Shown: positions 16,689-26,041 of the stretch, one piece after another
Numbering within the stretch: the first letter of the stretch is position 1
How the letters are laid out: every line of letters begins with the position of its first letter
Assembly (NCBI GenBank): GCA_002315855.1
Contig: DCIG01000013.1
Span: forward strand, 17,750-81,749
From: Lentisphaeria bacterium UBA1732
Lineage (GTDB): Bacteria > Verrucomicrobiota > Lentisphaeria > Victivallales > UBA1829
Reading direction: 5' to 3'
DNA: 64,000 nucleotides
Notes under the pieces: generated by a model
What the model was told of the DNA's origin: nothing
The model's database searches: none
Seen by the model: only the letters and a program-made list of their open reading frames with translations
Program-made: the position numbers and the translations under genes

Positions 16689-19451
16689 ATGAAAAAGCAA
16701 GCAGCAACAAAAGTTGCAAAAGCAAACAAACAAGAAGTCAAAAAGTATGTCTACCTTTTCGGAAAAGGTATGAGCGATGGCGATGCGTCCATGAATGATC
16801 TGCTCGGCGGAAAAGGCGCAAACCTCGCTGAAATGGCAAAACTCGGTCTCCCTGTTCCGGCCGGGTTTACCATCACAACTGAATGTTGTGTTGATTATTT
16901 CAACAACGGACAGAAAAACCCCGCCGGACTCGATGCGCAAGTCAAAGTTGCACTCGCCAAAGTCGAAAAAGTCATGGGCATGAAGTATGGCGACCCGGAA
17001 AATCCGCTCCTCGTTTCCTGCCGTTCCGGTGCCAGAAAATCCATGCCTGGCATGATGGAAACCGTTCTGAACGTCGGTCTTGCATCTTCCACAATCCCCG
17101 GTTTGATTCAGAAAACCGGCAATGAGCGTTTCGTCTACGATGCTTACCGCCGCCTGATCATGATGTATTCGGATGTGGTCATGGAAAAGGCGGAAGGCAT
17201 TGAGCCGAAAGAAGGCGAAGCCATCCGCAAGCAGCTGGACGCCATGCTGGACGATCTGAAAAAGTCCAAAGGCTATGCTTCGGACACCGATCTTTCCGTT
17301 GCCGACCTCAAAAAGTTCTGCAAAGACTGCAAAGCACGTATCAAAAAAGTTCTGAAACGCGAATTCCCCGATGATCCTGTCCTTCAGATGCAGGGAGCAA
17401 TCGGTGCTGTTTTCAAAAGCTGGAACGGCAAAAAAGCGGTTTCCTACCGCCGTATCGAAGGCATTCCCGATGACTGGGGTACTGCCGTCAACGTCCAGAG
17501 CATGGTCTTCGGCAACATGGGCGAAACTTCCGCCACCGGTGTGGCATTCACCCGCGACCCTGCTTCCGGAGACAATAAATTCTACGGCGAATGGCTCGTC
17601 AATGCTCAGGGCGAAGACGTTGTAGCAGGTACCCGTACCCCGAATCCCCTGAACAACGAAACCAAAAACGAACACAACAAGCATCTTGCGTCCATGGAAG
17701 AAATTCTTCCGGCTACCTACGCCGAACTTGTTGAAATCCGCAATAAGCTCGAACAGCATTATCATGATATGCTGGACATTGAGTTCACCATTCAGGATAA
17801 AAAACTCTACATGCTCCAGTGCCGCGTAGGGAAACGCACCGGCACCGCCGCCCTGAATATGGCGATGGACATGCTGGACGAAAAACTCATCGACAAGAAA
17901 ACTGCCGTAATGCGTGTTTCGCCTGCCCAGCTGGATGAACTCCTGCACCCGGTTCTCGACCCGAATGCCGAAAAGAGCAGCAAAGTCATTGCAAAAGGTT
18001 TGCCCGCAGGTCCCGGCGGCGCAGTCGGTCAGATTGTCTTCAATTCCGAAGACGCCATGAAGTTCGCTGCCGCCAAAAAGCCCTGCATCATGGTGCGTGA
18101 AGAAACCAACCCCGAAGACGTGGACGGTATGCGTGCTGCAACCGGTATTCTGACGGCTCGCGGCGGTATGACCAGTCATGCGGCGCTCGTTTGCCGCGGC
18201 TGGGGCAAGTGCTGCATCGTCGGTGCGGCCTCCATCGAAGTCAACGAAGTGAAAAAGACGCTTGTGATTGATGACAAAGTCTTCAAGGAAGGCGACATGC
18301 TGAGCTTGAACGGCACCAAAGGCTACGTCTATGGTTCCGCTCTGAAAACTGTTGACGCCAGCGAAAATCCGCGTCTCCAGCGATTCATGAAGATGGTTGA
18401 CAAATTCAGAAAACTCGGCATCCGTGCCAATGCGGACACTCCGGCTGATGCCGCCGCCGCCCGTAATTTCGGCGCAGAAGGAATCGGTCTTTTCCGTACC
18501 GAACACATGTTCTACGGCGGCAGTGAGAAGCCTCTCTTTGCTCTTCGCAAGATGATTCTCAGCTCCACCGTGGAAGAACGCGTGAAAGCTCTGAAAGAAC
18601 TCTTCCCCTACGTCAAGAAAGACATCCTGTCCACCATGCGTGCGATGGAAGGGCTGCCCGTAACCATCCGCTTCCTCGATCCCCCGCTGCACGAATTTGT
18701 GCCGCACTCCATCGAACAGCAGAAAGAGCTTGCCAAATCCATTGGCATTACGCTCAAGGAATTTCAGAAGCGCGCCGATGCGCTGAAGGAATCCAACCCC
18801 ATGATGGGACACCGCGGTGTTCGTCTGGGCATCACCTACCCTGAAATCACCCGTATGCAGGCCCGCGCCATTTTTGAAGCCGCCGCTGAAATCATGCTGA
18901 AGGACAAAGCTTCCTGCCATGTGGAAATGATGGTCCCCGTGGTTTGCGATGTCAAGGAACTCAAGATTCAGAAGGCTCTCATTGCCGAAGTCGCCGCTGA
19001 AGTCTGCAAGAAAACCGGCATCAAAGCCTTTGACTACATGGTCGGCACCATGATTGAAATCCCCCGCGCGGCAATCCTTGCCGGCAGGATGGCGCAGGAA
19101 GCTGAATTCTTCTCATTCGGCACCAACGACCTCACCCAAATGACGTTCGGGTTCTCCCGCGATGACATCGGTGCATTTGTGGATGAATATCTCAATCAGG
19201 GCATCATTGAAAATGACCCGTTCCAGACCATCGACCCCGATGGCGTGGGCTGGCTCATCAAACATGCCGTTACCGAAGGCCGCGCCACCCGCCCGAATCT
19301 CAAAATCGGGATTTGCGGCGAACAAGGCGGCGAACCTCGTTCCGTGGCTCTCTGCAACGCTCTTGGACTGTCCTATGTTTCCTGCAGTCCGTTCCGTGTG
19401 CCGATTGCCCGTCTGGCCGCCGCTCAGGCCGCCATCCAGGCTGATAAATAA
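16689..19451 (+). CDS. ppdK: Pyruvate, phosphate dikinase
   Basis: This 920-residue enzyme interconverts pyruvate + ATP + Pi and PEP + AMP + PPi, commonly used glycolytically by anaerobes. Domains in order are an N-terminal lysine-rich extension (about 20 residues), the ATP-grasp nucleotide domain (GGKGANLAEMAKLGLPVPAGF), the phosphohistidine swivel domain (GGMTSHAALVCRGWGKCC, catalytic His), and the C-terminal PEP/pyruvate barrel with MMGHRGVRLG, FGTNDLTQMTFGFSRDD and a terminal YVSCSPFRVPIARLAAAQA carrying the catalytic Cys. Length is within the usual range plus the N-terminal tail. It is flanked by its own promoter and terminator. Confidence 0.97.
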   Translation: MKKQAATKVAKANKQEVKKYVYLFGKGMSDGDASMNDLLGGKGANLAEMAKLGLPVPAGFTITTECCVDYFNNGQKNPAGLDAQVKVALAKVEKVMGMKYGDPENPLLVSCRSGARKSMPGMMETVLNVGLASSTIPGLIQKTGNERFVYDAYRRLIMMYSDVVMEKAEGIEPKEGEAIRKQLDAMLDDLKKSKGYASDTDLSVADLKKFCKDCKARIKKVLKREFPDDPVLQMQGAIGAVFKSWNGKKAVSYRRIEGIPDDWGTAVNVQSMVFGNMGETSATGVAFTRDPASGDNKFYGEWLVNAQGEDVVAGTRTPNPLNNETKNEHNKHLASMEEILPATYAELVEIRNKLEQHYHDMLDIEFTIQDKKLYMLQCRVGKRTGTAALNMAMDMLDEKLIDKKTAVMRVSPAQLDELLHPVLDPNAEKSSKVIAKGLPAGPGGAVGQIVFNSEDAMKFAAAKKPCIMVREETNPEDVDGMRAATGILTARGGMTSHAALVCRGWGKCCIVGAASIEVNEVKKTLVIDDKVFKEGDMLSLNGTKGYVYGSALKTVDASENPRLQRFMKMVDKFRKLGIRANADTPADAAAARNFGAEGIGLFRTEHMFYGGSEKPLFALRKMILSSTVEERVKALKELFPYVKKDILSTMRAMEGLPVTIRFLDPPLHEFVPHSIEQQKELAKSIGITLKEFQKRADALKESNPMMGHRGVRLGITYPEITRMQARAIFEAAAEIMLKDKASCHVEMMVPVVCDVKELKIQKALIAEVAAEVCKKTGIKAFDYMVGTMIEIPRAAILAGRMAQEAEFFSFGTNDLTQMTFGFSRDDIGAFVDEYLNQGIIENDPFQTIDPDGVGWLIKHAVTEGRATRPNLKIGICGEQGGEPRSVALCNALGLSYVSCSPFRVPIARLAAAQAAIQADK

Positions 19452-19473
19452 TCAGTTCTCTTTCCAAAAATGC

Positions 19474-19512
19474 AAAAGCCGTCTGACCCTCAAAAGTCAG
19501 ACGGCTTTTTTT
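19474..19512. terminator. Bidirectional terminator ppdK/kamA
   Basis: AAAAGCCGTCTGAC (19474-19487) and GTCAGACGGCTTTTT (19496-19510) form a perfect stem of at least 13 bp with a T-run after it on the plus strand and A-rich sequence before it. It separates the convergent ppdK and radical SAM genes. Confidence 0.9.
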
Positions 19513-19561
19513 CATCGAAAAAACGGATTTCAACACCATGGCTGAAATCAGCTCGGAAGAG

Positions 19562-20629
19562 TTATTTTTCCCCTGCCTCGTGCGGATTCCACTCATCACA
19601 TGCGCCGTAATAGCGAATCATATGTCCGTCCGCGATGTCGGGAAATGAATCCCCCTTCCGGTAATCCGGCTGCAACGCAACTTTTCCACCGCCCTCCGGC
19701 AAATCCAGCGCGAAAGTCGGCACCGCCAGCGAACTGAGACGCGGACGGAATGCCCGCAGAATATCCAGTCCCTTCTCAATCCCCGTTGCGAAATGGCGCA
19801 CGCCCCGCACCGGGTCCACATGGAATAAATAATGCGGTTTCACCTTGCATTTGATGAGCTTGCGGAAAAGTTCCTCCAGCACAGCCGCATCATCGTTGAC
19901 ACCTTTCAGCAGCACACTCTGATTGATCATCGGGATGCCGCGTGATGCAAAAGTCCGGCACAGTGCCGCCGCTTCAGGCGTTACCTCGCGCGGATGATTG
20001 AAGTGCAGAGCCAGCCACAAGCAGTCGTAACTTGCCAGCAAATCGATTTTCTCCTGCGTTACGGCCATGGGAAGCACCACAGGGAGCCGTGTCCCCAGAC
20101 GGATGATTTCCACAGTGGGGACGGATGCCACTGCATCCAGAATGCGTTTGAGCAGGTGGAACGGCAGAAACAGCGGATCGCCGCCTGTAACCAGCACTTC
20201 CCGGATTTCCGGTGTTTTGCGAAGCCATTCTGCGGCGGTGTCAATCTCCTCCGGCGTAATATCCTTCAGTTCGCTGCCTGTAGTCCATGCCCGCTTGCGG
20301 AAACAGAATCTGCACCGCATTGCGCATTTCCCGGTTGTCAGCAGGACAATTCGGTCGGCATAGCGGCGCACGACGCGCGGCACCGGAGACTGAATTTCTT
20401 CCGCCAGCGGATCACAGCTTGCGCATTCGTCCTGAAGTTCCGCTTCATCCGGCAGACTTTGACGGTAAATCGGGTCGTTTTCGCCTGCCGCCGGATCAAT
20501 CAGTCCCAGATAATAGCTGTTCGTCAGGACCGGATAACGCTTTTCGACCGCTTCATCCGCAGAAGAAGACGGCAGACCGAGAGCTTTTTTCGCCTCGGCC
20601 GCCGTATGATAAAAATGAATTCCCTGCAT
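19562..20629 (-). CDS. KamA-family radical SAM protein (lysine 2,3-aminomutase/EpmB-like)
   Basis: This 355-residue radical SAM enzyme carries the cluster motif CAMRCRFCFRKRAW, preceded by VPRVVRRYADRIVLLTTGK, which is characteristic of the KamA family. GGDPLF binds SAM, and TVEIIRLGTRLPVVLP, QSVLLKGVNDD and KPHYLFHVDPVRG follow. Length lies between EpmB (about 340) and catabolic lysine 2,3-aminomutase (about 410). It could make beta-lysine for EF-P modification or for another use. No efp gene lies in the window to decide this. It follows metG closely on the same strand. Confidence 0.85.
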   Translation of the reverse strand: MQGIHFYHTAAEAKKALGLPSSSADEAVEKRYPVLTNSYYLGLIDPAAGENDPIYRQSLPDEAELQDECASCDPLAEEIQSPVPRVVRRYADRIVLLTTGKCAMRCRFCFRKRAWTTGSELKDITPEEIDTAAEWLRKTPEIREVLVTGGDPLFLPFHLLKRILDAVASVPTVEIIRLGTRLPVVLPMAVTQEKIDLLASYDCLWLALHFNHPREVTPEAAALCRTFASRGIPMINQSVLLKGVNDDAAVLEELFRKLIKCKVKPHYLFHVDPVRGVRHFATGIEKGLDILRAFRPRLSSLAVPTFALDLPEGGGKVALQPDYRKGDSFPDIADGHMIRYYGACDEWNPHEAGEK

Positions 20630-20647
20630 GGAATCAATCAGCGAAAA

Positions 20648-22624
20648 TCAGCCGATGGGAGTACCCGGAGCAAATTCGCCGCCATCCACCGTAACCAGTT
20701 TCAAGCCGCTTTCATTTTTTGCGGCGAGAAGCATTCCGCGGGATTCAAAACCGCCGATTACGGCAGGCGCCAGATTGGCGACCACGATGATGGTGCGCCC
20801 GATCAGTTCTTCCGGCTTGTAATATTCGGCGATACCGGCGACAAGCTGACGCTGTTCAGTGCCCAGGTCGATTTTCAGTTTCAGCAGACGCGTCTTGTTC
20901 GGGATGTGTTCTGCTTCCAGAATTTTCGCCGTCTTCAACTGAGTCTTGAAGAACTGGTCAATGCTGATCAGACCTTCCGGCAGTTCCACGGGAGCTTTTT
21001 CCTTTTTCGACTTTGCGTCTTTCGCCTTTTCCTCCTTCTTCGGAGCGGGGGCGGCGGCCTTTTCGGCACAGCACGGTTCCAGCTGAATACGCGGGAAAAG
21101 CGGCGGCAAATCGGTCATCTTGGAACCGGGCTTCACGTCTTCGCCGTTCTTCAACGATGCCAGATCTGTCTTATTGACGGCATCTTCCGAAAGCCCGATG
21201 GAGCGGCGCAAATCCGCCATCTTTTCCGGCATGACGGGGAACAGCAGGCCACTGACCACCGCCAGCACATGGGTTGCGGTATACAGCACGGAACCGAGTC
21301 TCGCCGTATTTCCGGCCTTTGCCAAAGCCCATGGAGCCGTAACTTCAAAATACTTGTTGGTTTCGCGGACCACATTGATGGCGGCGGCGATACCGCGGTC
21401 AAGTTTCATCTGACGCAGGTTCTGTTCAAATTCATCGATTGCAGCCTGTGTTTTTGCCAGAATATCGCGGTCAATGTCTTCCAGTTCGCCCGCTTCCGGA
21501 ATCACACCGTCAAAATTCTTGACGGTCAGCTTCACCACGCGGGAAACCAGGTTGCCCAAATCGTTTGCCAGATCATTGTTGAAGCGTTTTGCAAAACTTT
21601 CTTCGGAGAAAGACGCATCGTTGCCGGGCGTCATTTCCGCCAGCAGGAAGTAACGGAACGCATCCACGCCGTAGCGGTCTGCCATATCCATCGGATTGAC
21701 CACGTTGCCGACGGATTTGCTCATCTTTCCACCGCCGACCAGCCACCAGCCGTGGGCGAAAATCGTTTTCGGCATTGGCAGGTTCATGGCTTTCAGCATA
21801 GTAGGCCAGTACACCGTATGAGTGGTCAGAATATCTTTTCCGATCAGGTGCATACAGCCTTTCCAGTAACGCCGGAACATTTCATCATTGGCCAGATATC
21901 CGATTGCCGAAGCATAGTTCAGCAGGGCGTCAAACCACACATAGCACACATAGTCCTTGTCGAACGGCAGATCGATTCCCCATGCCATGCGGGATTTCGG
22001 ACGGGAAATGCAGAGATCGCCCAGCGGCTTTTTCAGGAATCCCAGCGTTTCGTTCGCACGGAATGCAGGCTGGATGAAATCAGGATGTTCGTTGATGTAT
22101 TGAATCAGCCAGTCCTGATACTGACTCATGCGGAAGAAGTAGTTGCTCTCGACAATCGGCTCGGTCGGTCTCTTGCAGTCCGGGCAGCAGTTCCCGTCCA
22201 CCAGGTCTTTTTCCGTGAAGAAGCGTTCGCACGGGACGCAGTAATGCCCTTCGTATTCGGATTTGTAAATCAGGTCGCGGTCATACAGGTCCTGCAATAC
22301 TTTCTGCACGATGTCTTTATGGCGGGGTTCCGTGGTGCGGATGAAGTCGTTATTGGAGATTCCGAGGCGTTTCCAGAGTTCCTGGAAGCGGACCACGGTC
22401 TCGTCGCACTGCTGAATCGGCGTGATTCCGTTCTTGATTGCGGCTTTTTCCACTTTCTGTCCGTGCTCATCGGTGCCGGTCAGGAACCATGTATCATCTC
22501 CGGCGGCGCGGTGGCATCGAGCCAGCACGTCTGCCAGCACGGTCGTGTAGGCATGACCGATATGCGGCTTGTCGTTCACATAATAAATCGGCGTTGTTAC
22601 ATAAAAGGTATCCATTTTCTGCAT
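20648..22624 (-). CDS. metG: Methionyl-tRNA synthetase with C-terminal tRNA-binding domain
   Basis: This 658-residue class I synthetase shows TPIYYVNDKPHIGHAYTTVLADVLAR (HIGH), a zinc knuckle (CVPCERF...CCPDC), GKMSKSVGN (KMSKS), and the anticodon-binding helices. A Lys/Ala-rich linker (APAPKKEEKAKDAKSKKEKAP) then joins a Trbp111-like domain from about residue 545 (ISIDQFFKTQLKTAKILEAEHI). This is a common bacterial architecture. It sits 9 bp downstream of proS, forming a proS-metG-kamA unit. Confidence 0.97.
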   Translation of the reverse strand: MQKMDTFYVTTPIYYVNDKPHIGHAYTTVLADVLARCHRAAGDDTWFLTGTDEHGQKVEKAAIKNGITPIQQCDETVVRFQELWKRLGISNNDFIRTTEPRHKDIVQKVLQDLYDRDLIYKSEYEGHYCVPCERFFTEKDLVDGNCCPDCKRPTEPIVESNYFFRMSQYQDWLIQYINEHPDFIQPAFRANETLGFLKKPLGDLCISRPKSRMAWGIDLPFDKDYVCYVWFDALLNYASAIGYLANDEMFRRYWKGCMHLIGKDILTTHTVYWPTMLKAMNLPMPKTIFAHGWWLVGGGKMSKSVGNVVNPMDMADRYGVDAFRYFLLAEMTPGNDASFSEESFAKRFNNDLANDLGNLVSRVVKLTVKNFDGVIPEAGELEDIDRDILAKTQAAIDEFEQNLRQMKLDRGIAAAINVVRETNKYFEVTAPWALAKAGNTARLGSVLYTATHVLAVVSGLLFPVMPEKMADLRRSIGLSEDAVNKTDLASLKNGEDVKPGSKMTDLPPLFPRIQLEPCCAEKAAAPAPKKEEKAKDAKSKKEKAPVELPEGLISIDQFFKTQLKTAKILEAEHIPNKTRLLKLKIDLGTEQRQLVAGIAEYYKPEELIGRTIIVVANLAPAVIGGFESRGMLLAAKNESGLKLVTVDGGEFAPGTPIG

Positions 22625-22633
22625 CCTTTCGTT

Positions 22634-24397
22634 TCAGTCTGCGTACTTTGCAAGCTCTGCGCGAACTTTTTCGGCAACCACTGCGGCGACCTGATCCAGT
22701 GGAATCATTTCCGTATCGCGGCTTGCACGGGTGCGGACTTCTGCCACTCCCGCCGCCATCGACTTCGGCGTAACAATCACGCGGAACGGAATCCCCAGCA
22801 AATCGGCATCATTGAATGCGAATCCCGCCTTTTCACCGCGGTCGTCGTACAGTGTTTCGATGCCCAGCTTGTTTAATTCCTGATAAATCTCTTCCGCCTT
22901 TTCGCCCACGCCGTCTTTGCCCGGCTGGAGAGCCAGCAGGTTTACATGGTACGGGGCAATCGAAATCGGCCAGATCGGACCGTAATCGTCATGATTGTCC
23001 TCGATAACCGATGCCAGTGTGCGCCCGACGCCGATTCCGTAGCAGCCCATCCACATCGGTTTGGATTTCCCGTCTTTGTCCAGGAAGTTCACTTTCATGG
23101 ACTTGGAATACTTCAGTCCCAGCTGGAAAATGTTGCCGATTTCGATACCGTGCTTGAAAACAAGCGGTTCGCCGGTAACGGGGCAAGGATCGCCCGGTCG
23201 CACACAGGCCACATCCACGATGGTTCCTTCCGTCAGATCGCGACCGTAATTGAAGTTTTTGTAGTGCGTGTCCGGTGCATTCGCTCCGACTACGAGGTTG
23301 CTGCTGCCCGCGATGGACGGGTCGATGATGAAACGGCACTTGCCGGGGATTTCTTTCAGTCCGACGGGCGAAGCATAGCCGGGGACTGCCCCGATTGCCC
23401 GGATTTGATCATCCGTTGCAAACTTGATGTCATTTGCCTTGACTGCATTTTTCAGCTTGCACTCGTTGACTTCAAAATCGCCGCGAATCAGCACGAAGAT
23501 GAGTTCGCCCTGATCGGTGCTGTAGAATACTGCCTTCCCTGTCCGGTCTGCGCTTACACCCAGAAATTCGCCGACTTCTTCAATCGTCTTTTTCCCAGGA
23601 GTCATCACTTGTTCCAGCGGGAGTTCTTCGCCGCTCTTTTCAAATTTCAGACCGGAAACGGCTACTTCGCGGTTCGCCTTGTAGCTCTTGCCGTCCGGAG
23701 ACAGGAATATATTGTCTTCCCCGCAGTCCGCCAGAAGCATGAATTCATGGGACACGCTTCCCCCCATCATGCCGGTGTTGGACAGAATGGACACCACATG
23801 GGTCATGCCCACGCGGCGGAAAATGCGTTCGTATGCTTCATGAACTCTCCAGTAGTATTGGTCCAGATCTTCCGGCGTGGTGTGGAAACTGTATGCGTCC
23901 TTCATCGTAAATTCACGGACGCGGAGCAGACCGGCGCGCGGTCTGGCTTCGTCGCGGTACTTGGTCTGAAGCTGATAAACCATCATCGGCAGCTGTTTGT
24001 AGCTGTTGATTTCGGTGCGGGCGATTTGGCAGCACGCTTCTTCGTGGGTCATGTTCAGGACCATTGCCTTGTCGTTGCGGTCTTTGAATCGCAGCAGTTC
24101 CGCCCCCACGGTTTCGTAACGTCCCGATTCCATCCACAAATCCGCCGGCGATACGACCGGCATCAGAACTTCCTGACCGTCCACTCGGTTCATTTCTTCG
24201 CGGATAATCGCTTCGATTTTGTCATTGATGCGCTTGCCCATCGGCAAAAGCGTGAATATCCCGGCGGACACCTGACGTGCATAACCGCCGCGAATCAGAA
24301 ATTTATGACTTGCTGTTGTTGCTTCTGCCGGATCTTCTTTAATCCGCATTCCGAATAAACGCGACATTTTCATGGGATTCACCTCATTGTTCCACAA
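22634..24397 (-). CDS. proS: Prolyl-tRNA synthetase (bacterial type with editing insert)
   Basis: This 587-residue class II synthetase has the N-terminal motif 2/3 region (GYARQVSAGIFTLLPMG, TKYRDEARPRAGLLRVREFTMKDAYSF). The editing INS domain is about residues 225-385, with KTIEEVGEFLGV and KCRFIIDPSIAGSSNLVVGAN. Next come GIGVGRTLASVIEDNHDDYGPIWP and the C-terminal anticodon-binding domain. The size is slightly above the usual 570. A TTGAAA-16-TATATT promoter lies 65-92 bp upstream, so this is the first gene of the operon with metG and kamA. Confidence 0.97.
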   Translation of the reverse strand: MWNNEVNPMKMSRLFGMRIKEDPAEATTASHKFLIRGGYARQVSAGIFTLLPMGKRINDKIEAIIREEMNRVDGQEVLMPVVSPADLWMESGRYETVGAELLRFKDRNDKAMVLNMTHEEACCQIARTEINSYKQLPMMVYQLQTKYRDEARPRAGLLRVREFTMKDAYSFHTTPEDLDQYYWRVHEAYERIFRRVGMTHVVSILSNTGMMGGSVSHEFMLLADCGEDNIFLSPDGKSYKANREVAVSGLKFEKSGEELPLEQVMTPGKKTIEEVGEFLGVSADRTGKAVFYSTDQGELIFVLIRGDFEVNECKLKNAVKANDIKFATDDQIRAIGAVPGYASPVGLKEIPGKCRFIIDPSIAGSSNLVVGANAPDTHYKNFNYGRDLTEGTIVDVACVRPGDPCPVTGEPLVFKHGIEIGNIFQLGLKYSKSMKVNFLDKDGKSKPMWMGCYGIGVGRTLASVIEDNHDDYGPIWPISIAPYHVNLLALQPGKDGVGEKAEEIYQELNKLGIETLYDDRGEKAGFAFNDADLLGIPFRVIVTPKSMAAGVAEVRTRASRDTEMIPLDQVAAVVAEKVRAELAKYAD

Positions 24398-24461
24398 TGC
24401 CGTCCTCCACGTTTGGCAACGGACATTATGTGCTTGTTTCTGTTAAAAAAATACAACCAAT

Positions 24462-24489
24462 AATATACAACTCTCCCGTACTTTTTCAA
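24462..24489 (-). promoter_or_regulatory. Promoter of the proS operon
   Basis: Minus strand TTGAAA (24489-24484), 16 bp, TATATT (24467-24462). Confidence 0.6.
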
Positions 24490-24580
24490 GCTATTTTCCG
24501 AGAATCCCCCTTTATTTATTTAGATACGCGCGTAGGAACACACGCACACGCCCGAAAGAAACACTCCGTTCTTCGGAAAC

Positions 24581-24958
24581 TCAATGCGGTGCCAGAAGCG
24601 TAAACGGATACCACGGCAGATTTCTCAGAAACATGAAGCCAAGCAGCACAAACAGTATCGTATACGCCACAACAGGCTTCAATGTCAGCCGGTGCCAAAT
24701 CAGCAGGCATACGATTGTCAGCACCGCCGGGATGAACAGAATATTCTGGGAAAAACTCTCTGCAAAATCCCCGTGAAGCAGGGCCGCCAATGCACGCGTA
24801 TTTCCGCATCCGGGACAATACAGACCCGTTACTTCATGGAAGATGCACGGAGGCCAGAATCGGTATTGGGTCGGCGGGAAACAGTAGAGCAGGACTGCAA
24901 GTCCCGCCGCAGCCGCCCCGCCTGCACCGCAAAGAGCAATTTTCAGCTTTTTCGACAT
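24581..24958 (-). CDS. DUF2752 small membrane protein
   Basis: This 125-residue protein has three hydrophobic segments. After the first helix comes CIFHEVTGLYCPGCGNTRALAALLHGDF, the signature of DUF2752 (two cysteines in a CPGCG motif followed by TRA). The function of the family is unknown. The ribosome site is weak (AGGGC at a distance). It lies downstream of three zinc-ribbon membrane protein genes on the same strand, and genes of these kinds are often found near one another in bacterial genomes. Confidence 0.82.
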   Translation of the reverse strand: MSKKLKIALCGAGGAAAAGLAVLLYCFPPTQYRFWPPCIFHEVTGLYCPGCGNTRALAALLHGDFAESFSQNILFIPAVLTIVCLLIWHRLTLKPVVAYTILFVLLGFMFLRNLPWYPFTLLAPH

Positions 24959-25053
24959 ATTTTATCTGTTTTGCCCTGTTGAATCAATCAGCCCGTAATT
25001 GATTTCCGCTGCCCCGCGATGGCTGCCCCTGTGCAAATCTTCCTTGAAATGTT

Positions 25054-25572
25054 TTATTGTTCAGAAGATGCCCCGTTTTGAGGGACTTGCGTTTCCTGAA
25101 CGATTTGTGATTCTTCCAAGACGATTACATCGTTTCCGCATTCTTCCTCTTCCTCCTCCATTTCGTCGTAAACGATGCCGTCCGAATCAAAACGGTGTTC
25201 TACTTGATTTACCCCGAAAGTAAACAGCACAATTGCAATCGCAAAAATAACAAGATATCCCGCTAATCCAAGCCCGAATGCAAGCCACATCCATTTCTTC
25301 GCTGTCTTTGCCTCTTGAATAGCCTCGTCCGCACGATTCAGAGATGCCAGCGTTGCCACCTTGGCAGAATGGATTAAAGACACCACCCCGAAGATGTTGC
25401 AGCAGAACAGGGTAACCAGAATCGAGCCGACCAGCCCGCTGGAAAGATTGATCGTTTCCTGTTTGTTTTGAATTTGAGACCGGACTGTCTCTTCTTTGAC
25501 CGCTTTCCCGCAAGACGGACAGAATTCTGCATCCGCCTGTGTGATTTCATATCCGCAATGTTTGCAAAACAT
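25054..25572 (-). CDS. Zinc-ribbon CD225/dispanin-like membrane protein
   Basis: This 172-residue protein begins with a C4 zinc ribbon (MFCKHCGYEI...EFCPSCGKAV, residues 1-25). A CD225/dispanin-type pair of helices follows, with LVGSILVTLFCCNIFGVVSLIHSAKVATL and the amphipathic AKKWMWLAFGLGLAGYLVI. The C-terminal tail is very acidic (EMEEEEEE). The start has AGGAGG at good spacing. It is the third of three consecutive genes with N-terminal zinc ribbons and paired membrane helices. Function unknown. Confidence 0.82.
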   Translation of the reverse strand: MFCKHCGYEITQADAEFCPSCGKAVKEETVRSQIQNKQETINLSSGLVGSILVTLFCCNIFGVVSLIHSAKVATLASLNRADEAIQEAKTAKKWMWLAFGLGLAGYLVIFAIAIVLFTFGVNQVEHRFDSDGIVYDEMEEEEEECGNDVIVLEESQIVQETQVPQNGASSEQ

Positions 25573-25587
25573 AATTCCTCCTGCCCG

Positions 25588-26004
25588 TTATGAATGAAGA
25601 AGTTGTCGAATAAATTCATGAAACTGTGTGGATTTCCCCAAATAATACGGCAGACTTTGAATAAAACCCCAAAGCAGTCCGATTAAAATCCCGATCCATG
25701 CCAGTATCTTTGCCATTTTCGCGCTGTGTTTTGCCTCTTCAATCATTCCGCTTTCCGCATAAATGGACACTCTCGCGGCGAAAACCACCGCCGCTATCCC
25801 AAGCGGAGGACAGCAGCAAATGGTCGCGATAACCGCAGGAGCCATCCCGTCATTGATGGTAACCGGAGGCGGCGGAACAGGACGGACTTGCTCGTTTTCA
25901 GACATTTCAGCACTTGCCGTCCGGGCATTCCCCGTTGGGGTGCCGCAGACCGGACATTGCACCGTCCCTTCGTCGAATTTTTGACCGCATTGTTTGCAGA
26001 ACAT
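25588..26004 (-). CDS. Zinc-ribbon CD225/dispanin-like membrane protein
   Basis: This 138-residue protein starts at ATG 26004, chosen over an in-frame extension to 26049 because AAAGGAG lies directly upstream and the zinc ribbon (MFCKQCGQKF...VQCPVCGTPT) begins there, as in the neighbouring genes. A proline-rich linker (RPVPPPPV) leads to the CD225-type membrane region (VIATICCCPPLGIAAVVFAARV) and a second helix (ILAWIGILIGLLWGFIQSL). It lacks the acidic tail of the next gene. It is likely co-transcribed with both neighbours. Function unknown. Confidence 0.8.
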   Translation of the reverse strand: MFCKQCGQKFDEGTVQCPVCGTPTGNARTASAEMSENEQVRPVPPPPVTINDGMAPAVIATICCCPPLGIAAVVFAARVSIYAESGMIEEAKHSAKMAKILAWIGILIGLLWGFIQSLPYYLGKSTQFHEFIRQLLHS

Positions 26005-26041
26005 TTTGTTTCTCCTTTTGAATTTTGCTCTTTGATGGGAT

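Noticed and set aside
16623..18920. 765-codon open frame opposite ppdK
   Set aside because: It lies fully antisense to a clearly recognised ppdK. Biased codon use of highly expressed genes leaves the opposite frame open, and the product has no recognisable domain.
19994..22876. 960-codon open frame opposite kamA and metG
   Set aside because: It spans two recognised genes and their junction on the other strand; this is a codon-bias shadow.
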